A DNA stretch of 64,000 nucleotides, from the NCBI RefSeq assembly GCF_000143885.2, contig NC_018581.1:1674001-1738000 (forward strand). Reading direction: 5' to 3'. The DNA is from Gordonia sp. KTR9. Its GTDB lineage: Bacteria > Actinomycetota > Actinomycetes > Mycobacteriales > Mycobacteriaceae. The position numbers were made by a program, and so were the translations under genes. Shown piece by piece: positions 54,312 to 63,731 of this stretch. The notes under the pieces were generated by a model. The model was given only the letters and a program-made list of their open reading frames with translations. It had not been told where the DNA came from and did no database searches. Position 1 is the stretch's first letter, and the number at the start of each line of letters is the position of its first letter.

Positions 54312-54383
54312 GCCCTCCGCCGCATGCCGTGATCAAGACAGTTCTAGTCCCATTTAATGTAACCAAACTCAGAAGGAGTGGCT

Positions 54384-55586
54384 GTGAAATCAGCTGACGA
54401 CATCCTGAAGTCGATTGATCTGCACGATCCTGAACAGCTTCCAAACATGTTCGAGGCGCTACACAAGGCTCGCGAAGGTGGGTGTCCGTTCCCTCATGCC
54501 GAGGTTGACGGAGGCTATTACGTGGCGACACGTTACGACGACGTCAAAGCGATTGCTGAACAGCCCAACGTTTTCAGTAGTGCGGATCCCGCGGTGCGCG
54601 GTCTACCAGTCAGTCTCGCGCCGCTCGATCTCGATCCCCCTCTTCACCGTGACTTCCGCAAATTCCTGAACAAGTATTTTTCTCGGAATTATCTCCTTCG
54701 CTACGAGCCCGATCTCCGACGAATCGGTGTCGACTTGGTCGAGAAGATCAAAGAAAAGCTTGCAACCGACGGCCAATTCGAATTCGTGCGTGATTTCGCG
54801 ATTCCGTTCACATCTGCGGCGCTTGCACGCGTCGTCTTTGCGACCGACGACGCCAATGTCACAGCGCGAGCCGTCGAGGCCGTAGAGAAGGCTGCAACCG
54901 AGGCCACGCCGGAAGCATTCTTCGAGATTGCGATGATCGCCGGCGAACTTCTCGCGGAGGTAGAAGCCGGTAACCCGGAGGAGCGCGACGATGTGCTCGG
55001 GGCACTGGTCACGGCCACCGTCGAGGACGGACGACCACTGACCGATGGTGAACGCCTCGGTGTGGTATCAGCTTTGCTGGCAGGTGGCCTCGATACCACC
55101 CGTAGCGCGATGTCGAACATCGGCTACCACCTCGCAGCCAATCCGAATGTCGAAGACCGCCTGCGTGATCCGGATTGGTGGAAGTCCGATCTCGACGAGT
55201 TCCTGCGACTCGAACCCACAGTGTCCTTTATGGCACGAACCGTCACGGAAGATGTCACTGTCAACGGACAGGAGTTCGCCAAGGGTGACCGGGTTGTGCT
55301 CCACTACCTGTCGGCAAACCGCGACCAGAGTCACTTCGATGATGCGGATGAACTCGTCTTCGACCGACTGAGCAGCCCGCACGTGGCCTTCGGCGTCGGC
55401 ATCCACCGCTGCCTCGGATCCCACTTCGCGCGACTGCAACTCGATATCGCCTTCGACGTCCTTCTCGATGCGTTCGAGAAGTTTGAGCTGGTTACGCCGG
55501 GCGAGTCAGTCTCTCGACAGGTCGGGATCAGTTACAGCTCCGTCGAGAGCGTCCTCGTCAAATGTTCGATTCGGTCCGCGGAATAA
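54384..55586 (+). CDS. Cytochrome P450 (class I bacterial, camphor-type I helix)
   Basis: 400 residues. The I-helix motif AGGLDTT at 233-239 (as in P450cam GGLDT), the ExxR at Glu272-Arg275 (EFLR), and the haem loop FGVGIHRCLG with Cys343 are intact. The AGGLDTT variant is shared with terpene- and camphor-type P450s; the CYP family cannot be assigned by eye. I start at GTG 54384, with AAGGAG five bases before; the GTG at 54378 overlaps that site. It is presumably served by the ferredoxin at 60268 and the reductase at 52620, and should hydroxylate the substrate of the island. Confidence 0.93.
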   Translation: MKSADDILKSIDLHDPEQLPNMFEALHKAREGGCPFPHAEVDGGYYVATRYDDVKAIAEQPNVFSSADPAVRGLPVSLAPLDLDPPLHRDFRKFLNKYFSRNYLLRYEPDLRRIGVDLVEKIKEKLATDGQFEFVRDFAIPFTSAALARVVFATDDANVTARAVEAVEKAATEATPEAFFEIAMIAGELLAEVEAGNPEERDDVLGALVTATVEDGRPLTDGERLGVVSALLAGGLDTTRSAMSNIGYHLAANPNVEDRLRDPDWWKSDLDEFLRLEPTVSFMARTVTEDVTVNGQEFAKGDRVVLHYLSANRDQSHFDDADELVFDRLSSPHVAFGVGIHRCLGSHFARLQLDIAFDVLLDAFEKFELVTPGESVSRQVGISYSSVESVLVKCSIRSAE

Positions 55587-55599
55587 AAGAGAGAGAAAA

Positions 55600-57270
55600 A
55601 TGACTTCGTCAACCACTGACGCGTTGGTTAGAGAGAACTCGCCGGAGATCGTCGTCGGCACCGAGCGCCCTGACGTGGTCTCACCGGCAACGGAATTGCG
55701 ATCGCGCGCGGTTCTGGACCCGGACTTCGAGTTCATCCGTTCGGGAGCCGGGAAAAGCCATACCTTCGGCAGCCTGGACGAGCGATCCGACGCGATCGCG
55801 ACAGGCCTGACCTCCTTGGGGTTGTCGAAGGGTGACCGACTCGCGATTGTTCTGCCGACGTGCGTCGAATACATCGAGCTCATTTTCGCCTGTGCCAAGC
55901 TCGGAGTGATCTTCGTACCGCTCAACATCTACCTCAAGGGCGAGTTTCTGGCGCATCAGCTGGTGACGAGCGGGGCCACGGTCATCGTCGGAGATGCCGC
56001 CGCGATGCGGTCGGTCAACAACATCGAGTGGGCCGGCCGCGAGCGACCATCGGCTGTTCGAGTGCTCGTAGGTGAGCCGGAAGATGAAGCCACCCAGGGT
56101 GGGCTGGTGGCTTACGAATCGCTGGCCGAACACGGTTCGGATGTCCCAGCGGTTGATGTCGCGCCGAACGATCTGATGAGCCTGATGTTCACATCGGGAA
56201 CAACCGGGTTGTCGAAGGCGTGCAAGCTCTCGCATGCATACTACTTCCAGGTCGCTCGGATGTATATCGCCGCGGAGTGGGTTGCCTCAGGCGATCGCAT
56301 CATGACAGCGCTACCGCTCTACCACGCCGGCGGACAGATCGCAGTGTTGATGTCAGCACTGTTCTCACGGTCGTCGGTCACATTGGTTCCGACCTTCAGC
56401 GCTTCCAACTTCATGCGACAAGCACACGAAGAAGGCGCTACGTCCATCTGGGGTGTTGCGGCAATGGCTGCAGCGGTGCTCGCGCAACCAGAGGCTGAGG
56501 ACCCTGACATGCATGGCCAGTTGCGGGTAGCAGTATGGATTCCGTTGGACAAAGACCGGCAGGAGAACTTCGAGCGCCGTTTCGGTACGAGGGTTGTCTG
56601 TGACGGCTACGGCCAGACAGAGGCTACCGCCATCACCCTGAACCCGGTCAGTGCGCCGAGGCAGATTGGTTCGCTCGGATTCCCGGCGAGCCTGATCGAC
56701 GTGCGGATCGTGGATGGCATGGACAACGAGCTTGCTGCCGGCGAAGTCGGGGAGTTCGCGATTCGTCCATTGGCCCCCGGAGCGATCTTCTCCGGTTACT
56801 GGCAGAACGACGCGGCCACAGTGGAAGCAACCACCAACATGTGGTATCACACCGGAGATTACGGACGGAAGCGGAACGACGGCGCTTTCGAATTCGTCGA
56901 CCGCAAGCGGGATGCGCTCCGCCGCCGAGGCGAGAATGTGTCATCGATCGAGCTCGAAGCCTCGATTCGTCGCCACCCTCTCATCGACGAGGTCGCAGTC
57001 CACGGAGTGCCGTCGGCGATGGCGGAGGACGACATCAAGGCGTGCATCGTCGCCAAGGGCGAGAAGCCAGAGCCGAGCGAACTACTCGAATTCTTCGAGC
57101 AGAATCTTCCGTACTTCGGAGTTCCGCGGTATGTCGAGTTCATCGACTCCCTACCGGTGAACAGCGTCGGTCGCGTACTCAAGCACCAGCTTCGTGAAGT
57201 CGGGATCGGCGCGGACACCATCGACCTCACGGGTGATCGTCGCACGGCGGGCAAGGACCGACGTCGGTGA
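55600..57270 (+). CDS. AMP-forming acyl-CoA synthetase/ligase
   Basis: 556 residues. The ANL-family motifs are present: LMSLMFTSGTTGLSKACKLSH (P-loop), YGQTEATAITL, YHTGDYGRKRNDGAFEFVDRKRD (ATP-binding Asp and hinge), and the C-terminal GRVLKHQLRE with the catalytic Lys. It activates a carboxylic acid to its CoA thioester. It resembles FadD/caiC-like enzymes without a clear substrate. It starts 13 bp after the P450 stop, behind GAGAG. Confidence 0.9.
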   Translation: MTSSTTDALVRENSPEIVVGTERPDVVSPATELRSRAVLDPDFEFIRSGAGKSHTFGSLDERSDAIATGLTSLGLSKGDRLAIVLPTCVEYIELIFACAKLGVIFVPLNIYLKGEFLAHQLVTSGATVIVGDAAAMRSVNNIEWAGRERPSAVRVLVGEPEDEATQGGLVAYESLAEHGSDVPAVDVAPNDLMSLMFTSGTTGLSKACKLSHAYYFQVARMYIAAEWVASGDRIMTALPLYHAGGQIAVLMSALFSRSSVTLVPTFSASNFMRQAHEEGATSIWGVAAMAAAVLAQPEAEDPDMHGQLRVAVWIPLDKDRQENFERRFGTRVVCDGYGQTEATAITLNPVSAPRQIGSLGFPASLIDVRIVDGMDNELAAGEVGEFAIRPLAPGAIFSGYWQNDAATVEATTNMWYHTGDYGRKRNDGAFEFVDRKRDALRRRGENVSSIELEASIRRHPLIDEVAVHGVPSAMAEDDIKACIVAKGEKPEPSELLEFFEQNLPYFGVPRYVEFIDSLPVNSVGRVLKHQLREVGIGADTIDLTGDRRTAGKDRRR

Positions 57271-57334
57271 CGGCCCCGACCGAGAACGTACCCGGGCGCC
57301 GAAGCCGCGCCCAGACCAATTATCAGGAGTTCCC

Positions 57335-58753
57335 ATGCAGATGATCCTCGGCGGCGAAACCGTCAAGAGCGCAGCTACTTTCGAGGTGCTGAATCCAGCA
57401 ACCGGCGAGGTATATGCCCACGCCCCGGAGTGCACAGCCGAGCAACTGGACTTGGCGATGTCCGCTGCGTCGGACGCTCAGAAGACATGGGCGGCCGACG
57501 AGACCTTGCGGCGCGAGAAGTTGCAAGAATTCTCCGGGGCGATGATGGATGCCGCACCCGAGATCGCCGAGATTCTCGCAGAGGAGAATGGTAAGACCCT
57601 CGACCTCGGCGGGGTCGAGGCGCTGACGGGGGCGGCTTGGCTGGACTACTTCGCCAACTTCGAGCGTGAAACCGTGGTCGTCCGAGACGACGATGATGCG
57701 CATACCGAGGTAGTGCGACGACCACTCGGGGTGGTATCCGCGATCACGCCTTGGAATGTTCCGGTGGCGATGGCCTTCTTCAAGATCGCGCCCGCACTGC
57801 GAGCGGGAAACACGATAGTTCTCAAGCCTTCACCGTTCACGCCCATGTCCTCGTTGAGAGTCGGTGAGATCGCCAACGAGATCCTACCTCCCGGCGTTCT
57901 CAACGTCGTGACCGGCGGGGACGAGCTCGGGGCGATGATGACCAAGCACCCGGTGCCGCGCAAGGTGTCCTTCACGGGTTCGGTTGCCGCGGGCAAGCTC
58001 GTCTACCAGTCAGCTGCTGCCGATTTGAAGCGGGTCACGCTCGAACTCGGTGGCAATGACGCCGCGATACTGCTCGACGATGCGAACCCTGCTGAAATCG
58101 CGGAAGCACTATTCTGGGGTGCGTTCTTCAATAACGGACAGGGTTGCATCCTGATCAAACGCTTGTACGTACCGGAATCACTCCACGCTGAGACGGTCGA
58201 AGCGCTCGCCGAGATCGCCAAGAACGTGGTGGTGGGCGATCCGACTGCAGAAGAGACGCAACTGGGCTCGCTGGCGAACGATCCTCAACTGCGACGTGTG
58301 ACCGATCTCGTTGATCGCAGCCTCTCCGAAGGAGCCACCGCTGTGACCGGGGGCAAGCCGGTGGAAGGCGCGGGAGCATTCTACGAGCCGACGATTATGA
58401 CCAACGCCTGGGACGGCATGCCGATTGTCGATGAGGAGCAGTTCGGCCCAGTGCTTCCAGTGATTCCGTATCAGAACCTCGAGGACGTCGTGTCTACGGT
58501 GAATCGGGGCATGTACGGGCTGGGCGGATCGGTCTGGTCGGCTGATCCCGAACGCGCTGAGGCAATTGCGACGACGCTTGAGGTTGGAACGGCGTGGGTG
58601 AACTCACACGCGGTCTTGTCCACCGACGCGCCGTTCGGCGGCGTCAAATGGAGTGGTCTCGGAATTGAACACGGGCACTGGGGGCTCGACGACTTCTCCG
58701 CGATTCAGGTGGTGCACCGCAACAAGGGCGTGTCCAGGCCGGGCGCGCTCTGA
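57335..58753 (+). CDS. Aldehyde dehydrogenase of the island
   Basis: 472 residues. ITPWNVPVAMAFFKIAPALRAGNTIVLKPS, the general base in TLELGGNDAAI (Glu), the nucleophile in NNGQGCILIKR (Cys) and EEQFGPVLPVI are intact. It should oxidise an aldehyde, probably the product of the SDR at 59304, to the acid used by the ligase. AGGAG lies six bases before the ATG at 57335. It shares the strand and codon usage of its neighbours and differs clearly from the ALDH at 44023. Confidence 0.9.
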   Translation: MQMILGGETVKSAATFEVLNPATGEVYAHAPECTAEQLDLAMSAASDAQKTWAADETLRREKLQEFSGAMMDAAPEIAEILAEENGKTLDLGGVEALTGAAWLDYFANFERETVVVRDDDDAHTEVVRRPLGVVSAITPWNVPVAMAFFKIAPALRAGNTIVLKPSPFTPMSSLRVGEIANEILPPGVLNVVTGGDELGAMMTKHPVPRKVSFTGSVAAGKLVYQSAAADLKRVTLELGGNDAAILLDDANPAEIAEALFWGAFFNNGQGCILIKRLYVPESLHAETVEALAEIAKNVVVGDPTAEETQLGSLANDPQLRRVTDLVDRSLSEGATAVTGGKPVEGAGAFYEPTIMTNAWDGMPIVDEEQFGPVLPVIPYQNLEDVVSTVNRGMYGLGGSVWSADPERAEAIATTLEVGTAWVNSHAVLSTDAPFGGVKWSGLGIEHGHWGLDDFSAIQVVHRNKGVSRPGAL

Positions 58754-58831
58754 TCGGCGATGCCGGCTGGCATTGCCCACGCCCCTCACAAACTGCGAAT
58801 CGTTAAAACCTTTTAGAGGAAGAGAAGTGAT

Positions 58832-59239
58832 ATGACAGTGTTCGCGACATCAGAAGAGGCCGCAGAAGTACTAGGCCGCTTCATCGAGCAGGTTGCAGTT
58901 GACACGGAACTCAAAGACAAGTGGGTGTCGAGCGGAGTGGCGTTCCGCATGAATTACTCCGATCCCGAGTTGATCATCGTGCTGGACGCCACCCAGGATC
59001 CTCCGCAAGTCCGGCAAGGCAAGGATGCGGCCGATTCGGATGTGGCGATCGATCTCTTCATGACCGCTGACAACGGCCACGAGTTCTGGCGTGGCGAATT
59101 GAACGTTCCGATGGCTCTCGCGCGCAGGAAGATCAAGGTTCAGGGCCCGGTGGGTTCTCTGCTCAAGCTTCTTCCGGCGATGCAGCCGGCGTTTGGAAAG
59201 TACAACGACTACCTGCGTGACAGGAACTTCAGCGCCTGA
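58832..59239 (+). CDS. SCP2-type sterol/lipid-binding protein
   Basis: 135 residues. FATSEEAAEVLGRFIEQVAVDTELKDKW, GVAFRMNYSDPELIIVLDA, DVAIDLFMTADNGHEFWRGELNVPMALARRKIKVQGPVGSLLKLLPAM fit the SCP2 fold, a hydrophobic tunnel that binds sterols or acyl chains. In catabolic clusters SCP2 proteins carry CoA esters or hydrophobic substrates between enzymes. Placed between the ALDH and SDR genes, it supports a bulky hydrophobic substrate. Confidence 0.82.
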   Translation: MTVFATSEEAAEVLGRFIEQVAVDTELKDKWVSSGVAFRMNYSDPELIIVLDATQDPPQVRQGKDAADSDVAIDLFMTADNGHEFWRGELNVPMALARRKIKVQGPVGSLLKLLPAMQPAFGKYNDYLRDRNFSA

Positions 59240-59303
59240 ACCGCAACGGCGATGACGCGAGCCTGCGTGATCGCCAAGACATAAGTGACGTAAGGAGAAG
59301 ACA

Positions 59304-60161
59304 ATGGCAAGAGTCGCAGGGAAAGTAGCGTTCATCACCGGGGCCGGAATCGGCCAGGGCCGATCGCACGCGGTGCGACTGGCCGAGGAGGGCGCTGACA
59401 TCATCATCACGGATGCGTGCGCGCCTATCAGCCCTGCGGTCGATTACAAGGCCGCAACCGAGGAAGATCTCGAAACTACAAAGAAGCTCGTTGAAAAGAC
59501 GGGCCAGCGGTGCGTCAGCGCTATCGCAGACGTTCGCGATCGCAGCGCCATTGAATCGGCACTCGATGCGGGTATCGCAGAGTTCGGCCACCTCGACATC
59601 GTCTGCGCCAACGCCGGAATCATGACGGTTTTGGAGCACAGCTGGGACGCGACCGTCGAGGAAGTGGACGCCGTCATCGACACGAACCTCAAAGGCGCCT
59701 GGAACACAGCAGTGTGCTCGGCGAAACGAATGGCCGAGGGAAGGCGCGGCGGGTCGATCATCCTGATCTCATCGACTGCAGGTCTGAGGGGGCAGAGCCC
59801 GTATGCGAGCTACACCGGCAGCAAGCACGGTGTGGTCGGCCTGATGAAGGCGTTTGCGAATGAGTTTGCGCCTTACCGTATTCGAGTGAACACGGTTCAT
59901 CCGACAGGCGTCCTCACTGAAGGCCTTGGCACCTTCAGTGAGCGGACGATCGGCGTCATCACCGCAACAGCTGCGGGGATCTCGGGTGGTACCAATGTGC
60001 TACCCGATCTTGATGCTGACCCGGACGCGGACTACGCACCGGTGCCGATGCTGATGCCGGCCGAGATCAGCAATGCGGTTCTCTGGTTGGCTAGCGAGGA
60101 GGCGCGTTACGTGACCGGAGTTTCGCTGGCCGTCGACGCCGGCAACACCGTCAAACCGTGA
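59304..60161 (+). CDS. Mycofactocin-type short-chain dehydrogenase
   Basis: 285 residues. RVAGKVAFITGAGIGQGRSHAVRLAEEGADIIITDAC, ADVRDRSAIESALDAGIAEFG, NAGIM, the catalytic ISSTAG, YASYTGSKHG (Tyr, Lys) and RVNTVHPTGVLT match the carveol-dehydrogenase-like, mycofactocin-coupled SDR family, which keeps its NAD tightly bound and is reoxidised by mycofactocin. It should oxidise an alcohol made by the P450. The mft genes themselves are not in this window. Confidence 0.88.
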   Translation: MARVAGKVAFITGAGIGQGRSHAVRLAEEGADIIITDACAPISPAVDYKAATEEDLETTKKLVEKTGQRCVSAIADVRDRSAIESALDAGIAEFGHLDIVCANAGIMTVLEHSWDATVEEVDAVIDTNLKGAWNTAVCSAKRMAEGRRGGSIILISSTAGLRGQSPYASYTGSKHGVVGLMKAFANEFAPYRIRVNTVHPTGVLTEGLGTFSERTIGVITATAAGISGGTNVLPDLDADPDADYAPVPMLMPAEISNAVLWLASEEARYVTGVSLAVDAGNTVKP

Positions 60162-60267
60162 CAACTGTGACACCGACGAAACAGACCGGGGTCCAGATTC
60201 CGGGATTCTCAGGGGCCACTGTGGGATTCGAGTCCAACGAAGATCTTAACCAGGTCGGAGCGTCGTG

Positions 60268-60462
60268 ATGCGAGTCGATGTCGACAATTCGATGTGCCAG
60301 GGACACGGCCGGTGCTACATGCTTGCGCCCGAGGTTTTCGACATGGACGACGAAGGTCTTGCGGTGGTCACGCAGACCGAGCCCGGGACCGAGTATTTCG
60401 ATGCCGTTCGAAAGGCCGAAGCGAACTGTCCCGAAGGCGCGGTCAAGGTTTCTGGCCAGTAA
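60268..60462 (+). CDS. 3Fe-4S ferredoxin for the P450
   Basis: 64 residues with the pattern of P450-linked single-cluster ferredoxins: MCQGHGRCYMLAPEVFDMDDEG and NCPEGAVKVSG. Three Cys (CQGHGRC and CPEGA) with Gly/His at the fourth position indicate a [3Fe-4S] cluster. Relatives receive electrons from FprB/FprA-type reductases and serve CYPs such as CYP125. It ends the first operon; a terminator hairpin follows. Confidence 0.92.
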   Translation: MRVDVDNSMCQGHGRCYMLAPEVFDMDDEGLAVVTQTEPGTEYFDAVRKAEANCPEGAVKVSGQ

Positions 60463-60517
60463 TTCTGGCAAGGTCGCAAGAAGACTGACCAGGCGCGATC
60501 TCGATTCTAAATGTGTT

Positions 60518-60556
60518 CTGCGGGTTCGTCGTCTCCGTGAGACGGCGAACCCGCAG
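60518..60556 (+). terminator. Strong terminator after the ferredoxin gene
   Basis: An 18-bp stem (60518-60535 with 60539-60556, one G-U pair, three-base loop) starts 56 bp after the ferredoxin stop. It separates the enzyme operon from the transport operon. Confidence 0.85.
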
Positions 60557-60664
60557 CTACGAGCGAGACGGGATACCAGTCGAGCTGCCCAAAGAGGAAC
60601 AAACTGGAATCTGCAGATCGCAACGATTTTCAGCCGGCGTGGGCTAAAATGTGTGACATGCATG

Positions 60665-60681
60665 TGGAGGTCCAACCTCCA
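60665..60681. promoter_or_regulatory. Inverted repeat upstream of the mce operon
   Basis: TGGAGGTCCAACCTCCA has perfect 7-bp arms around three bases. It lies 183 bp before the first yrbE gene and may be a regulator site. It differs from the palindrome at 52553, so a different regulator may act here. Confidence 0.45.
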
Positions 60682-60863
60682 ACATCATTCATAAGCGGTC
60701 CGAGCCAAGCTCGTTACCGATGGCAGCTGACGGTGATCGCCGACGTCCAGACAGTGCTATGTAAAGAACTCGGAGCAAGGAGCATTACGGTGGTAGTCGT
60801 CGAACAACGAGGGCCATCGCCCACTGGCAGTTGTCGAGCGAGGCGCTGTGGGGGTGTCGTTCA

Positions 60864-61763
60864 ATGAATACGGGTGAAACAGTCGAAGCGGACAAGATCA
60901 ACCAATTTGCAACTGGTGCTCCTCAACAGCATAGCGCTCGTCGCGGCGGGGTTATTGTGAAACGCACCACCTCTCATATAGCCGAGGTGCCGACTCGGAG
61001 TCTGGCCACCTTGGGGCGCTCCGCTGACTTGTTTGTTTCAATCCTCCGCACCGCGGCGATGAGCGTCGTGCGCCGACGCGTGCCGGTGCAAGAGATCCTC
61101 GACCAGATGTGGCTGCTCCTGAAAGTCACGGCGCTGCCGGCACTTCTGATGGCGGTGCCGATCGGAGCAGAGGTATCGGTGGAGGTCGGTGGACTCATGG
61201 ATCAGGTGGGCGCGAGCTCGCTTGCGGGAGCAGCAAGCGGGCTAGGGGTTGTCGGGCAGGGTGCTCCGATGGCCGCGGGCCTCCTGATGAGCGGCGCGGC
61301 CGCATCGGCAATTGCCTCAGACTTGGGGGCCCGGTCTATTCGTGAGGAGATCGAGGCGATGCGAGTGATGGGGGTCGACCCTGTCGAACGCCTTGTCATG
61401 CCCCGCTTTATCGCGATGATGCTGATCGCGCCGATGCTGTGTGTGATCATCATCGCGGCGGGCGTCGCTGCGGGATTGGTCATTTCGGCGAGGGTGACCA
61501 ATGTGGTTCCAGGCAGCTTCTGGCAGTCGTTCAGTGCTTTCACATCCACAACCGATCTCACGTTCTCGATCGTCAAAGCGTTGCTATTCGCGATGATCGT
61601 CGTTGTAATTGCCGGTCTTCGAGGCTTAGAGGCGAAGGGTGGGCCCAAGGGAGTGGCCAATGCGGTCAACGCTTCAGTGGTACTCAGTGTCTTCTGCATC
61701 TTCATTACTAATCTACTCGTCAGCCAGATTCAGCTCATGTTCTTCCCAACGAGATTGGCATGA
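60864..61763 (+). CDS. YrbE/MlaE permease of an Mce transporter (YrbEA)
   Basis: 299 residues. The MlaE fold is shown by the GVVGQGAPMAAGLLMSGAAASAIASDLGARSIREEIEAMRVMGVDPVERLVMPRFIAMMLIAPMLC block, with the EExxAMxxMGVDP cytoplasmic helix that contacts the ATPase. Mce systems import sterols and other lipids. The ATG at 60864 is preceded by a weak GGGGG site; GTG 60957 is an alternative start after the hydrophilic N-terminus. The next gene overlaps its stop by four bases. Confidence 0.9.
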   Translation: MNTGETVEADKINQFATGAPQQHSARRGGVIVKRTTSHIAEVPTRSLATLGRSADLFVSILRTAAMSVVRRRVPVQEILDQMWLLLKVTALPALLMAVPIGAEVSVEVGGLMDQVGASSLAGAASGLGVVGQGAPMAAGLLMSGAAASAIASDLGARSIREEIEAMRVMGVDPVERLVMPRFIAMMLIAPMLCVIIIAAGVAAGLVISARVTNVVPGSFWQSFSAFTSTTDLTFSIVKALLFAMIVVVIAGLRGLEAKGGPKGVANAVNASVVLSVFCIFITNLLVSQIQLMFFPTRLA

Positions 61764-62644
61764 CGAAGATGAATGCACCTCTTGTAACAGCTGCCGCCGA
61801 CCATCCGTCTAAGTCCAGAAGTCCCTTGCGATTCGTTCGACGAATCGTCAGTTCGATTGTCGACGAAATCGGACAAATAGTGTTGTTTGTCGGCAAGACT
61901 ATCTGGCTTCTGCCCAAGACAATACGCAACTACCGTCAAGCCACCTGGAAGACCATGAACGACATGGCCTGGGGAAATGGATCCCTGGTTGTTGATGGTG
62001 GCGTGCTGAGCTTGATGTTCTTCTTGGGCATAGCGGTGGGTGCCGTCGTCGCCACCCAGGCGTTCATGGCGCTCGATCTACTCGGGTTCGGTGCCTTGAC
62101 GGGAATAATCGAGTCATTCGGCAACATTCGGGTGATCGCCCCGATCATCACGGGGATAGGCTTCGCCGCCCAGGCCGGCTGTCGGATGACTGCCGAGATC
62201 GGCGCAATGCGTATCTCGGAAGAAATCGATGCTACGGAGTCCATGGGTCTGCAGTCGATTCCGTTCGTGGTCGGAACGCGCGTGATCGCGGGGCTTTTGA
62301 TTATTTTGCCCGGGTATCTCATGGGCCTTGTTGTCAGTTTCGTCGTCGGGGGCATCATCATCAAAGTCTTCGAGAGACAACCCCGAGGTACATACGACCA
62401 CTACTTCACCCAGTTCTTGAACTGGCCTGACCTCGGAGCGTCATTGTTGAAGACCGCGGTCTTCTGCCTGGTGGTGACTCTCATCCACTGCTACTACGGC
62501 TACTTCGCGAGCGGAGGCCCCGCGGGTGTTGGGTTGGCGTCAGGCCGGGCAATTCGTGCGAGCTTGGTCGCAATTGTCGTCATGAACTTCGTTATGACCG
62601 TGATGATCTGGGGTCTGAGCCCAGACTTGACCTTCAAGGGATGA
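61760..62644 (+). CDS. YrbE/MlaE permease of an Mce transporter (YrbEB)
   Basis: 294 residues. The MlaE region is evident: VIAPIITGIGFAAQAGCRMTAEIGAMRISEEIDATESMGLQSIPFVVGTRVIAGLLIILPG, with six membrane helices. It forms the permease heterodimer with YrbEA. The ATG overlaps the previous stop (ATGA), and the first mce gene follows after four bases. Confidence 0.9.
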   Translation: MTKMNAPLVTAAADHPSKSRSPLRFVRRIVSSIVDEIGQIVLFVGKTIWLLPKTIRNYRQATWKTMNDMAWGNGSLVVDGGVLSLMFFLGIAVGAVVATQAFMALDLLGFGALTGIIESFGNIRVIAPIITGIGFAAQAGCRMTAEIGAMRISEEIDATESMGLQSIPFVVGTRVIAGLLIILPGYLMGLVVSFVVGGIIIKVFERQPRGTYDHYFTQFLNWPDLGASLLKTAVFCLVVTLIHCYYGYFASGGPAGVGLASGRAIRASLVAIVVMNFVMTVMIWGLSPDLTFKG

Positions 62645-62648
62645 ACCG

Positions 62649-63731
62649 ATGAGCAGGACACGGCACCAGGACTTTCTTCGCGGTAGCGATGGACGTCAGT
62701 CCATTTTGGTGACCATCACCGGCCTTGTTGCCATAGTCACTATCGCACTCGTTGTGGCTGGATACACGGTGGTTCGGCCCATGGTCGTCGGCGACGACGG
62801 CATCGAGGTCGCGATTGATGTGAGCTCGGTAGGACCCGGGGTCGCCGCCGGGACGCAGGTCATGCTGCGAGGCGCCAGGGTAGGTGAGGTAGAAGCCGTA
62901 GAAGAGAAGGACGATCACACTCTGAGAATGATGGTTCGTTTGAACGATCCGAGCGTCGAGATCACCGACAGTGTGGGGGTTGACTTTCGTCCCCAGAACT
63001 ACTTTGGTATCGCCGCAGTCAACCTCGAGACGAAGCACGGGGGCGCGCGTCTGACCAACGGATCGGTGCTGAATCGCACGTCTGATGTTGCCGATTACAC
63101 AATGTCAACGATGCTCGAAAAAGGCTCCGAATCAATTAACGGCTCGTTGACCAATCAGATGGTCAAGTCTCTGGACAAAGTCGTCAACTACACGGACGGA
63201 CTTACCCCGTTGATCGACACTGCGGTGGAGTTCGCGGACATCGTCGCACGGGAACAGGTTGAGCTGCCGGCCGACCTCCTGGCGAAGATGAACGACATTC
63301 TCGTCGTCATGCCGTCATTCAGTGGGAACGCAATTGACACCCTGAAAGTCCTGTACAACACGAAGTTCAATCAAGGCCCGGACGGCTTCAGGGTCGACGA
63401 CGTCATGATGGAGCGTTCCGGGCTCGGTCTGAAGATCGCGTCAGAGGACCTGTACGGCCGTGCCGGTCGGCTCCTCGCCTCGCATAAAAATGAACTGCTA
63501 CCGGGTACACAAGCAATCGGTGCGATCGTAGGAGTGCTGCCGCATTTCCTTGTGAACGGCACGGCGCTGGGTCAGATCTCGACGATTGCGCAACGTTACG
63601 ATCGCGCGATGACGAAGAACCGAGAAGGAAACGTGACCCTTAATCTTCGAGTGGTACTCGACAGCCTCCCGGCAGTCACGACACCACTGTCTTTGACCGA
63701 GCTTCCGAACGGTAATGAGGGACCGCGATGA
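62649..63731 (+). CDS. Mce family lipid-transfer protein (MceA-like)
   Basis: 360 residues. One N-terminal membrane helix (ILVTITGLVAIVTIALVVAGYTVV) is followed by the MCE/MlaD domain (VAIDVSSVGPGVAAGTQVMLRGARVGEVEAVE, LRMMVRLNDPSVEITDSVGVDFRPQNYFGIAAVNLE), then the long helical Mce tail. Mce proteins assemble into a tube that moves lipids across the envelope. The next mce gene overlaps its stop. Confidence 0.9.
   Translation: MSRTRHQDFLRGSDGRQSILVTITGLVAIVTIALVVAGYTVVRPMVVGDDGIEVAIDVSSVGPGVAAGTQVMLRGARVGEVEAVEEKDDHTLRMMVRLNDPSVEITDSVGVDFRPQNYFGIAAVNLETKHGGARLTNGSVLNRTSDVADYTMSTMLEKGSESINGSLTNQMVKSLDKVVNYTDGLTPLIDTAVEFADIVAREQVELPADLLAKMNDILVVMPSFSGNAIDTLKVLYNTKFNQGPDGFRVDDVMMERSGLGLKIASEDLYGRAGRLLASHKNELLPGTQAIGAIVGVLPHFLVNGTALGQISTIAQRYDRAMTKNREGNVTLNLRVVLDSLPAVTTPLSLTELPNGNEGPR

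Larger units (their letters stand above)
60463..60863. other. Gap between the ferredoxin and mce genes
   Basis: This 401-bp non-coding stretch holds the terminator at 60518-60556 and a short perfect inverted repeat at 60665-60681. It probably contains the promoter of the yrbE/mce operon. No other gene is supported. Confidence 0.6.

Noticed and set aside
54384..55586. Assignment of the P450 as CYP125 or CYP142 (cholesterol side-chain oxidase)
   Set aside because: The I-helix AGGLDTT differs from the AGNETT/AGHETT type of those enzymes, so I left the family open.
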